Assembly (NCBI GenBank): GCA_035556735.1 | Contig: DATMFF010000004.1 | Coordinates: 1 to 64,000, forward strand | Direction: 5' to 3' | Source of the DNA: CANJBX01 sp035556735 | Lineage (GTDB): Bacteria; Pseudomonadota; Alphaproteobacteria; Rhizobiales; Xanthobacteraceae | Length of the DNA stretch: 64,000 nt | Part shown: positions 17,083 to 23,777 of the stretch, piece after piece | Layout of the letters: every line of letters starts with the position of its first letter | Position numbering within the stretch: position 1 is the stretch's first letter | The notes under the pieces: generated by a model | What the model was told of the DNA's origin: nothing | Database searches by the model: none | The model's input: only the letters and a program-made list of their open reading frames with translations | Made by a program: the position numbers and the translations under genes

Positions 17083-18519
17083 TCATTTGGCGACGACCTT
17101 GATGCCCTCGACTCGTTCGGTGCCCTTGAGGCCGATCGCGAACTTGGCGAGGTAGTCGTTCGGCTTGTGTCCGTCGAACGCAATGCCGTCGATCGCTTCC
17201 GCCGTGGGCGCACGGAATCCGTCGGTATCCCAGGGAAAGTCTTCCTTCTTCGCCTTCCCGTCGGCGATGAGCAGCTTGGCGGCTTCGAAGTAGAGGTCCG
17301 GGCGGTACACGCTCTTGGCGACGTCGTGATACCAGCTGTCCGGCTTGGCTTCGGGGATCTGGCCCCAGCGGCGCATCTGCGTGAGGTACCAGACCGCGTC
17401 GGAATAGTAGGGATAGGTCGCGTGATAGCGGAAGAAGACGTTGAAGTCGGGCACTGGGCGCTTGTCGCCCTTCTCGAACTCGAACGTGCCGGTCATTGAG
17501 TTGGCGATGACGTTGTAGTCGGCGCCGACGTACTCGGGCTTGGCGAGCATCTTCACCGCTGCCGTGCGATTGGAGTTGTTCTTCTCATCGAGCCACATGC
17601 CGGCGCGGATCAGCGCCTTGGTGATCGCGAGCGTCGTGTTCGGGTGCTTCTTGGCGAAATCAGCTGTGATTCCGAACACCTTCTCGGAGCGGTTCTTCTT
17701 GATCTCGGCGTCGGTGATCACCGGAACGCCGATACCCTTGAACACGGCCGCCTGGTTCCACGGTTCGCCGACCGAGTAGCCCAGGATGGTTCCGGCTTCG
17801 AGCGTGGCCGGCATCTGCGGCGGCGGCGTCACCGAGATGAGGACGTCGCCGAGGATCTGGCCCGAGATGTCGGTGGGCGAATAAAGACCCGGGTGGATGC
17901 CGCCGGCCGCAAGCCAGTAGCGCAGCTCGTAATTGTGGGTGGACAGCGGAAAGACCATGCCGAGATTGAATGGCTTGCCGTCCGCGCGATACGCCTCGAC
18001 CACCTTCTTGAGTGCATCTGCCTTGATGGGGTGCACGGGCTTGCCGTCCGGCCCCATGGCGACGTGCTTCTTCATTTCCTGCCACACCGCATTGGCGACG
18101 GTGATGGCGTTGCCGTTGAGATCCATGCAGAAGGGCGTGATCACGTGGGCCTTGGTGCCGAAGCCGATGGTGGCACCGAGCGGCTGGCCCGACAGCATGT
18201 GCGCGCCGTCGAGTTCGCCGGTAATCACCCGGTCAAGCAGCACCTTCCAGTTGGCCTGCGGCTCGGTCTTGACGTAGAGACCCTCGTCCTCGAAGTAGCC
18301 CAGCTCCTTCGCGACGGCGATCGGCGCCATGTCGGTGAGCTTGATGAAGCCGAACTTGAGATCTTCTTTCTCCGGCTTGATGGCCGCGCGCGCGATCGCA
18401 GGAGCGAGCAGTTGCGTGGCGCCGATGCCTCCGGCCAGCGCTGCCGTGCCCGCCGTCGTCGTCAGGAACGTGCGACGGCTGATTGCACGTGCGGTCCGCT
18501 TCTCGGTGTCGGTCGTCAT
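17083..18519 (-). CDS. nrtA: Nitrate ABC transporter substrate-binding protein NrtA, Tat-exported
   Basis: A 478-residue NrtA/CmpA-type binding protein. The N-terminus has a twin-arginine signal (SRRTFL, R15-R16), then a hydrophobic core ending LLAPAIARA. The mature part has family-typical LKFGFIKLTDMAPIAVAKE, CMDLNGNAITV, FPLSTHNYELRYWLAAGGIHP and VGEPWNQAAVFK. It delivers nitrate to NrtB in the periplasm. It is the first gene of the nrt-nir-nas-cysG run. AAGGAAGG at 18523-18530 is the ribosome binding site, and a NasT-type leader lies just upstream. It is a longer, exported paralogue of the NasS sensor encoded at 23778-24941. Confidence 0.95.
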   Translation of the reverse strand: MTTDTEKRTARAISRRTFLTTTAGTAALAGGIGATQLLAPAIARAAIKPEKEDLKFGFIKLTDMAPIAVAKELGYFEDEGLYVKTEPQANWKVLLDRVITGELDGAHMLSGQPLGATIGFGTKAHVITPFCMDLNGNAITVANAVWQEMKKHVAMGPDGKPVHPIKADALKKVVEAYRADGKPFNLGMVFPLSTHNYELRYWLAAGGIHPGLYSPTDISGQILGDVLISVTPPPQMPATLEAGTILGYSVGEPWNQAAVFKGIGVPVITDAEIKKNRSEKVFGITADFAKKHPNTTLAITKALIRAGMWLDEKNNSNRTAAVKMLAKPEYVGADYNVIANSMTGTFEFEKGDKRPVPDFNVFFRYHATYPYYSDAVWYLTQMRRWGQIPEAKPDSWYHDVAKSVYRPDLYFEAAKLLIADGKAKKEDFPWDTDGFRAPTAEAIDGIAFDGHKPNDYLAKFAIGLKGTERVEGIKVVAK

Positions 18520-18557
18520 TGACCTTCCTTTCGTCTCTGTGCGCCGGCGGATTGCCG

Positions 18558-18632
18558 AAAAAAAAGCCGCAGCCTGATGCGCGATCTCTCGCGTTCAGAC
18601 AGCGGCGTTGCTGATTGGCCCATCGTTGGACC
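18558..18632 (-). promoter_or_regulatory. Candidate NasT (ANTAR) antitermination leader of the nrtA operon
   Basis: Read on the minus strand. Hairpin P1 (18617-18632) is GGUCC-AACGAU-GGGCC, five pairs including one G-U. Hairpin P2 (core 18580-18593) is CGCG-AGAGAU-CGCG, extended by CUGA/UCAG to 18574-18598. Both loops are hexanucleotides with A at position 1 and G at position 4, the signature known for ANTAR targets. P2 is nested within a larger stem, GCCGC (18602-18606) with GCGGC (18566-18570), followed by eight U (18558-18565), a classic terminator. An upstream stem, CGTTGG (18655-18660) with CCAACG (18625-18630), would occupy P1 and its loop. Pairings were made by eye. Confidence 0.8.
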
Positions 18633-18664
18633 GCACCCGCCGAAAGCGGGCTGACCAACGCTAT

Positions 18665-18680
18665 ACAAGCCCTGTGCCAA
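18665..18680 (-). promoter_or_regulatory. Sigma54-like promoter upstream of nrtA
   Basis: Minus-strand TTGGCACAGGGCTTGT matches the sigma54 pattern TGGCAC-N5-TTG with correct spacing. The -12 dinucleotide is GT rather than the usual GC, a weakness. It sits 33 bases before hairpin P1 of the leader. A very similar element stands at the same place before the second leader (23610-23625), which supports both. Confidence 0.6.
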
Positions 18681-18726
18681 CCGGCGTCGTGCGAATTATT
18701 CTTGTGAAATCAATGCGATAATTGGA

Positions 18727-18789
18727 TGCACAAAAGAAACGCAGGCTGCCGCTGCCGTGTTTGAATGCACTGCAGCAAAGCAGCCTGCG
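18727..18789 (-). terminator. Terminator of the redox operon, after the globin gene
   Basis: A perfect 10-bp stem, GCAGCCTGCG paired with CGCAGGCTGC (18780-18789 and 18740-18749), encloses a 30-base loop with its own weaker pairing. On the minus strand it is followed by the T-rich run TTTCTTTTG. It separates the globin gene from the nrtA promoter, implying two transcription units. Confidence 0.7.
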
Positions 18790-18830
18790 CCATTGTTGTG
18801 CGCTGCCCTCAAAACAGGCAGTCGGCCGCC

Positions 18831-19337
18831 TCAGCCGAACAGGCGGGCCATCAATCCCTTGCGCGCCGGCGCGGATGGCGTTGCCGAGGCGTGCACGGCC
18901 ACGCCGGCCGGGACCTGCGTCTGCGTCGGGACCTGGGTGGCGGCATCCGTCATAACCTTGGCGACCGTGGTGTAGGTCGTGGTCCAGGCTTCCTTCACCG
19001 CGGGTGTGAAGTCGGGTCCGAGTCCCTGCTCGAGCGTCCACAGCAGCGCGGCGCCAACCGGCTCGTAATGGCTGGGCGTCACGCCATAGGCGACGTGCCG
19101 GCGGCCCAGGTCCTGCACCGCCGGCAGGATCTTTTCGACCTGATGCAGATTGGTCACCGCGGTTGCGAGCATCTGCATCAGCTTCTTCTTCTGCTGGGAC
19201 AGGTCGTCCGGAAACAGCCGGCGCACCTCGGGCGCGATGGCGAACAGGCGGTCGTAGAAGAGGTCGGCGGCTTTGTCCGCGATCGGTGCAACCTTGGAAA
19301 AGCTCTCCTGCACCAGTTTCACTTGCTCGGGCGTCAT
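18831..19337 (-). CDS. Single-domain bacterial globin
   Basis: A 168-residue haemoglobin. The globin fold covers residues 1-132: FYDRLF with a B10-type Tyr (Y28), CD1 Phe (F42) in RRLFPDD, and proximal His H81 in GRRHVAYGV. The last 35 residues are Ala/Thr/Pro-rich and end KGLMARLFG. The start is ATG 19337 with GGAGAT upstream; the frame stays open further but without globin similarity. Globins of this type occur in rhizobial nitrate assimilation loci, where the Bradyrhizobium example (Bjgb) is linked to nitric oxide removal. NO detoxification is therefore the likely role. Last gene of the four-gene redox operon, 38 bases after the DUF3365 gene. Confidence 0.92.
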   Translation of the reverse strand: MTPEQVKLVQESFSKVAPIADKAADLFYDRLFAIAPEVRRLFPDDLSQQKKKLMQMLATAVTNLHQVEKILPAVQDLGRRHVAYGVTPSHYEPVGAALLWTLEQGLGPDFTPAVKEAWTTTYTTVAKVMTDAATQVPTQTQVPAGVAVHASATPSAPARKGLMARLFG

Positions 19338-19375
19338 CTCTTGATCTCCATTTGCTATGCTTGATGTCCTGCCGC

Positions 19376-19969
19376 TCAGTTCGTCGGAACGCGGATCACG
19401 ACGCCGCCCATCACGTCCTTGAGCTTGAAGTCGGTGCGCGGGCTGTCGGGATGACCGTTGTGGCAACTGACGCAGGCGGGCGAGACGGCCACGTCCGCGT
19501 AAACCGCGGTGAAGTACTTCTTTCCGCCCAGCGTTTCCTCGCCATAGAAGTTCTTGCCGCTGTTCTCGGCCACGAACTTGAGCCCTTCTTTCTCCATCGC
19601 CGTGCGCGGGGCGTTCTGCCGGTTGACCGGCCAGAGCGAGAGCAGCGAGTAGGAGAACTTGGTCGTGCTCTCGGCGACCTTCTCGGCCCCGAAGCGGAAC
19701 ATCTGCGCCGGCAGCGGCAGTGCCTTCTTGTCGCCGAAGTGCTCGTCGGCGGTGATCACCTTCTCTTCGTTCTGAAGGCGGTTGACCACGCGCTGGGTGT
19801 AGACGGCGCGGTCCGCGGCCATGACCGCGTGCAGCATATCGGTGACGTCCTGGACGGGAACCGCCTTGGCGTCCTTGCCCCCGAACCACTGGGCACGAGC
19901 GACGGGAATTGCGGCGAGCGTCCCCAGCAGCAGGGCGGCGGTGCCCAGCTTGATGACGTTACTACTCAT
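19376..19969 (-). CDS. DUF3365 (Tll0287-like) mono-haem cytochrome c
   Basis: A 197-residue periplasmic protein with a signal peptide (LGTAALLLGTLAAIPVARA). The body matches DUF3365, a haem-binding PAS-like domain. One haem c motif is present near the C-terminus: CVSCH in SPACVSCHNGHPDSP, followed by FKLKDVMGGVVIRVP, the usual end of the domain. Proteins of this family act as haem sensors or small electron carriers. It lies 22 bases after the 11-haem cytochrome gene and 38 bases before the globin gene. A carrier for the multihaem cytochrome or a redox/NO-sensing role are both possible. Confidence 0.88.
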   Translation of the reverse strand: MSSNVIKLGTAALLLGTLAAIPVARAQWFGGKDAKAVPVQDVTDMLHAVMAADRAVYTQRVVNRLQNEEKVITADEHFGDKKALPLPAQMFRFGAEKVAESTTKFSYSLLSLWPVNRQNAPRTAMEKEGLKFVAENSGKNFYGEETLGGKKYFTAVYADVAVSPACVSCHNGHPDSPRTDFKLKDVMGGVVIRVPTN

Positions 19970-19991
19970 GTCAGTCTCCTGTGTTGATGCG

Positions 19992-21419
19992 TCATTGCGG
20001 AGCGCCCTGTGCCCGGCGGTTGCTCCGTTCCCTCAGCCGGCGTTGAGCCCACTCGATGCTCTCGACGTGGACGCTTGAGAGTCCTTTGAAGTTGTCAGCG
20101 ATCAGCTTGGGGTCTGCGAGCGCGTCGAGCGCGAACTGGAGCCCATGGCAGTTTGCGCAGACGCTGCGCACCATCTTCTCGTTGGGTCGCAGGTTGTCGT
20201 TCTGATTGTGGGTGGCGTAAGCCGATCTGGAGCCGTCGCTTGCGCGCACCTCGGTCGCCGGCATGTGACACGTTGCGCACGACACGCCGGTCCCGCGCGG
20301 AGCCAGACCGGCCGCCTCCCGCTTGAACAGCGTGTAGTGGGGCGAGGCGAAATAGGCCTTCGTATGGGGGTCGTCGTGGCAGCCAGCGCAAGCTTCGGCC
20401 CGCGCGAAGGTCGTGTCGTAACGATGCGCAGAGTGGCAGCTCCCGCAGCCGAGAGAATTGTGCGCCGCGTCGCGCTTCATCGGCAGTCGCGCCTCGGCGG
20501 GCGTCATCTGCGCCAGCGTCGAGGCGGTGAACAAGCCGAAGGGGCCCTCGCGCGTCGCCATGAGGTCCTCGCGAAGGCGCATGCCGTGCTTGCCTTCGGT
20601 GAACGTGCGCACCTCGTTCGCGTGGCAGTTCCTGCAACTCGCGATGCCCGGGACGGCGATCCAGCGCTCCGGCTCTGCCTTGCCGGTGTGGCAGCCGGTG
20701 CAGTTGATACCGGCGCCGGCGTGCGCGTCGGCGGCCCAGTCGGCGAGGATCGCGGCGTCGCCGGCGTGCGCTGCTGGCGCATCCGCGTCGGCGGGGCCGA
20801 GCGGGCGCGCCACCCTGATCGCGTTGTCGCGGCTCTTGAGAAAGTCAGCGAGCGCCACCCGTTGACTCTCGAGCTGAGCCGGCTGCCCGGCGTGCTTATT
20901 CAGGAAATCTTCGTAGAGCGCGCGGTTGTCATGGAAGTTGTGGCAGCCGGCCGACGCGCAGGACGTGAACGCCAAGCCCCGGTGGCTCGGGCGTTCGCTG
21001 GCGATCTCCTGGTGGCAGTTGAAGCAGAGGTCGTCGGGCAGCGTGACGCCCATGGCGCGGGTGATCCGGGGGCGATGCTCCTGGTGGCAGGTCACACAGT
21101 TGCGCGCATCGAGGATCGCAACGCGATCGGCGTTGCGCGGATCCGTGAACTTCGATTTCGGATGGGTGTCGTTCGCCGCGCGCAGCTCGGCGCCGTGACA
21201 GTTGACGCAGGCGTCGTGCAGCACCTCGCGGCCGCCGAAGAGACTGGTGTGGCAGGCGTCGCAAGCAAGTTCGATCTGATGATGGCCGCTGGTGGTCTTG
21301 CCGATGAGCAGGAATGAACGGTTGCCGCCATAAACGACGACGGCGAGCACGACCAGCCCGATCGGAACCGTGAGCGCGATCCAGAGCAGCCAGAGCATGA
21401 GCGTGCGCGGTATCCCCAT
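19992..21419 (-). CDS. Membrane-anchored multihaem cytochrome c (11 haem motifs)
   Basis: A 475-residue protein with one N-terminal membrane segment (about 7-32) and the rest presumably periplasmic. I count ten CxxCH motifs (CDACH, CVNCH, CVTCH, CFNCH, CTGCH, CRNCH, CGSCH, CAGCH, CATCH, CANCH) plus one CX4CH (CASAGCH), so up to eleven c haems. The motifs fall in two groups, four CxxCH plus the CX4CH before residue 160 and six CxxCH after 240, separated by an Ala-rich linker. I do not recognise a characterised enzyme; no catalytic CxxCK is present, arguing against NrfA-type nitrite reductase. Its start is 2 bases from the stop of the membrane flavoprotein gene, so the two are surely cotranscribed. 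Confidence 0.9.
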   Translation of the reverse strand: MGIPRTLMLWLLWIALTVPIGLVVLAVVVYGGNRSFLLIGKTTSGHHQIELACDACHTSLFGGREVLHDACVNCHGAELRAANDTHPKSKFTDPRNADRVAILDARNCVTCHQEHRPRITRAMGVTLPDDLCFNCHQEIASERPSHRGLAFTSCASAGCHNFHDNRALYEDFLNKHAGQPAQLESQRVALADFLKSRDNAIRVARPLGPADADAPAAHAGDAAILADWAADAHAGAGINCTGCHTGKAEPERWIAVPGIASCRNCHANEVRTFTEGKHGMRLREDLMATREGPFGLFTASTLAQMTPAEARLPMKRDAAHNSLGCGSCHSAHRYDTTFARAEACAGCHDDPHTKAYFASPHYTLFKREAAGLAPRGTGVSCATCHMPATEVRASDGSRSAYATHNQNDNLRPNEKMVRSVCANCHGLQFALDALADPKLIADNFKGLSSVHVESIEWAQRRLRERSNRRAQGAPQ

Positions 21420-21421
21420 GG

Positions 21422-23476
21422 CTAGTAGGCGTAGACCGTCACGACGTGCAGGATCAGAAGCAGCGGCAGCGGCCAGCAGGTGAGGATGTGCAGCCATACG
21501 AAGGACGGCTTGAGCGACGTCTTTCCCTTGGCGAGTGCGGTGTGCTCGCGGGCGGTCACGATGCCGGTCGTGGCACCGAGCACTGCGATGCCGAGAAAGG
21601 TCAGCATCAGCCAGCGATTGAGGTTGTGACCGAGATCGAATCCGGTGTGCAGGAACAGCACCGCGAGCGCGGCGGCGCCGATGCCCGCATGCACGATCCG
21701 CCAGATGCGATAGTCGCCGAGCCAGCGCAGCGCGATGCGCTTGCGCACCGACAGCAACGCCACGAGTGCCGACAGGCCGACGAGGGTGAAGCCCGTGACC
21801 TGCTTCCAGCCGCCGTCGGTCCACAGCACGTCGAGCGTGGGGCCGGCCGCAACGCTCGGTGAATAGGGCCATGGCGGTGCGAGAATGGCAGCGGCACTCG
21901 CCGCCAGGGCGATCGCGGACGCGCTGCCGATCATGCGCGCGCCGAAGACCGGCTCGTGCCGCACTTCGCCACCAAGCAGATCATGCAACAGCGGCCGGCA
22001 GGTTCCGCACACCGTACTTGCGCTGGTCTCGCGCATCAGGGCCTCGATCGAGGAGGCGCCTTGGCTGATCGCGTCGCCGAGTTGCCCCCGCGTCACGCCG
22101 GTGCAATTGCAGACCGTCGCCGCCGCGGGCCAAAAGGCAACCGACGCCGGCTGCGCAGCGCGGTAGAGCCGGCCATCGCGTTTGAAGCGCCAGGTCTGCC
22201 AGGGCAGGAGCATCGCGCGGTCGCGGACCGCCTGCTGGATGCGGCTGACCTCGGGCCATTCGCCGACGCCGATCGCACCGACCAGGCGCAAGCCGCGCAG
22301 GACGAGGCAGCGGTAGGTGCCGCCGCCCTGGTAGATGATCCTGCGGACGTCGGAGCGCTGATCGATCTGCTCGACGTCGCCCATGCTGAAGACGTCGACA
22401 CCAACCAGCTTGAGCTTGGTGGTGGGGACGGAACCGCGATAGCGGGCAGGTTCTCCGGCAAGATGCGCGGCGGCGGTCGCGGCCTGCTCCAGCCCGGGCG
22501 CGACGAGGCCGTAGATATGACCGTCATGCTCGGCGCATTCGCCGACGGCATAGATATCCGGATCCGACGTCTGCATCGCGTCGTTGATCGTGATCCCGCG
22601 TCCGATCGCGATACCGGCATCGCGCGCGAGATCGATGTTCGGCCGGATGCCCGTGCAGATGATCACCGTGTCGCAGGCGACCGGCGGGCCTTCCGCAAGG
22701 ATGATGCGCTCCACGCGCTGCGCGCCGTCGATCTGCTGAACCGAGCATCCGGTGCGCACGTCGATTCCCATCGCGCGCACCTGGTCGGCGAGAAGCGCGC
22801 CGCTGTCGGCGTCGAGCTGGCGTGCCATCAGGCGGTGTTCGTGCTCGAGCACGACGACATCGACGCCGCGCCGCGCCATGCCCCGCGCGGCCTCGAGACC
22901 GAGGAGCCCGCCGCCGATCACCGCAGTGCGGCGCGATCGCATGGCGCGCGCGACGAGTCGCTCGACGTCGTCGAAGTTGCGGAAGCGATAGACGCCGGAA
23001 AGATCGTTGCCCGGTATCGGCGGAATGTGGGCGTGCGCGCCGACGCAGAGCACGAGCTTGCGATAGCGCCAGCGCCGGCCGAAGGCGTTTTCGACCGTCC
23101 TGGCTGCGCGATCGACCCTGACGATGGTGTGTCCATCGTATCGCATGACAGGTGCGCCGGCGGGAAACGCATCGGACTGATAGATGCGGCCGACCTGAAC
23201 CTCGCCGGCCAGGAAAGGTGTCAGCTTGACGCGGTTGTACGGCTGCCAGCGCTCGGCATTGAACAGCACGACCGGAAAGCCGCGCCGCGCGACGTCCTGC
23301 GCGACGCGAAGGCCGGACGGTCCGCCGCCAATGACGATGACAGGATCGTCCACGGCGTGAGATTCGGCAGTCCGCGCCCGCGCATCGAGGCCCGCGGACA
23401 TTTCCGCGCTCATGCCGTCCAGCGGGACGGCGCCTGCATAAAGACGGAAGGGCGGCGGAATTTGCATCGGCTCCAA
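21422..23476 (-). CDS. FAD/NAD(P) oxidoreductase fused to BFD-like [2Fe-2S] and bis-haem b membrane domain
   Basis: A 684-residue three-part fusion. Residues 45-440 are a pyridine nucleotide-disulfide type flavoprotein like NirB/NasC reductase parts, with FAD motif GGGPSG (50-55) and NAD(P) motif GGGLLG (188-193). Residues 455-500 are a BFD-like [2Fe-2S] domain (C456, C458, C490, C493). Residues 515-684 hold about five membrane helices. Helices 3 and 5 each carry H-x13-H (H596/H610 and H663/H677), the arrangement that binds two stacked b haems in ferric reductase and NOX-type proteins. Electrons could thus cross the membrane between cytoplasmic NAD(P)H and the periplasmic cytochrome encoded 2 bases downstream. 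There is no sirohaem domain, so it is not NirB. Confidence 0.9.
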   Translation of the reverse strand: MEPMQIPPPFRLYAGAVPLDGMSAEMSAGLDARARTAESHAVDDPVIVIGGGPSGLRVAQDVARRGFPVVLFNAERWQPYNRVKLTPFLAGEVQVGRIYQSDAFPAGAPVMRYDGHTIVRVDRAARTVENAFGRRWRYRKLVLCVGAHAHIPPIPGNDLSGVYRFRNFDDVERLVARAMRSRRTAVIGGGLLGLEAARGMARRGVDVVVLEHEHRLMARQLDADSGALLADQVRAMGIDVRTGCSVQQIDGAQRVERIILAEGPPVACDTVIICTGIRPNIDLARDAGIAIGRGITINDAMQTSDPDIYAVGECAEHDGHIYGLVAPGLEQAATAAAHLAGEPARYRGSVPTTKLKLVGVDVFSMGDVEQIDQRSDVRRIIYQGGGTYRCLVLRGLRLVGAIGVGEWPEVSRIQQAVRDRAMLLPWQTWRFKRDGRLYRAAQPASVAFWPAAATVCNCTGVTRGQLGDAISQGASSIEALMRETSASTVCGTCRPLLHDLLGGEVRHEPVFGARMIGSASAIALAASAAAILAPPWPYSPSVAAGPTLDVLWTDGGWKQVTGFTLVGLSALVALLSVRKRIALRWLGDYRIWRIVHAGIGAAALAVLFLHTGFDLGHNLNRWLMLTFLGIAVLGATTGIVTAREHTALAKGKTSLKPSFVWLHILTCWPLPLLLILHVVTVYAY

Positions 23477-23530
23477 TCCAACGGCGGACGGCGAGCATCG
23501 ACCGGTTGCGCCCGGGCGAGCTCAATCATC

Positions 23531-23568
23531 GTCGGCGGCGTTGCCGACCGCGGGTCCGTCGTTGGACC
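23531..23568 (-). promoter_or_regulatory. Candidate NasT (ANTAR) double hairpin before the redox operon
   Basis: Read on the minus strand. P1 (23553-23568) is GGUCC-AACGAC-GGACC. A 4-base linker CGCG follows. P2 (23531-23548) is GUCGGC-AACGCC-GCCGAC. Both stems are perfect and both hexaloops have A1 and G4. P1 is nearly identical to P1 of the nrtA leader (GGUCCAACGA shared). It lies 55-92 bases before the start codon of the FAD fusion gene. No U-tract terminator is obvious between P2 and the start, so the exact mechanism here is less clear than at nrtA. Confidence 0.78.
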
Positions 23569-23609
23569 AAGCGCCACTCACGCGGAGCGCCGCTTCGAAC
23601 TGGAGAAAT

Positions 23610-23625
23610 TCAAGCTTTGTGCCAG
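23610..23625 (-). promoter_or_regulatory. Sigma54-like promoter before the redox operon
   Basis: Minus-strand CTGGCACAAAGCTTGA has TGGCAC-N5-TTG as at nrtA (the two share TGGCACA and GCTTG). The -12 pair is GA instead of GC. It stands 42 bases before hairpin P1. The rest of the 300-base gap up to nasS shows no gene. Confidence 0.55.
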
Positions 23626-23777
23626 CTTCGATCGGCCGGGATTTTGCCAGCAGATCAGTGGCTTAGCGGTTCCCGGGGGGCAGTGCTCAAAATTGCGCCG
23701 TTGCTGCCCTGCCTGTCCGGGCCGCACTGCGCAGCTTTCTTATGCATTGCACAAGAGTTGGCTGGTTGCTCAACGCG

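Noticed and set aside
19992..21419. NrfA-type or octahaem nitrite reductase
   Set aside because: No CxxCK motif and no other catalytic landmark of those families is seen.
21422..23476. Calling this gene nirB (NADH nitrite reductase)
   Set aside because: The N-terminal part resembles NirB but the sirohaem domain is absent and the C-terminus is a membrane domain with paired His.
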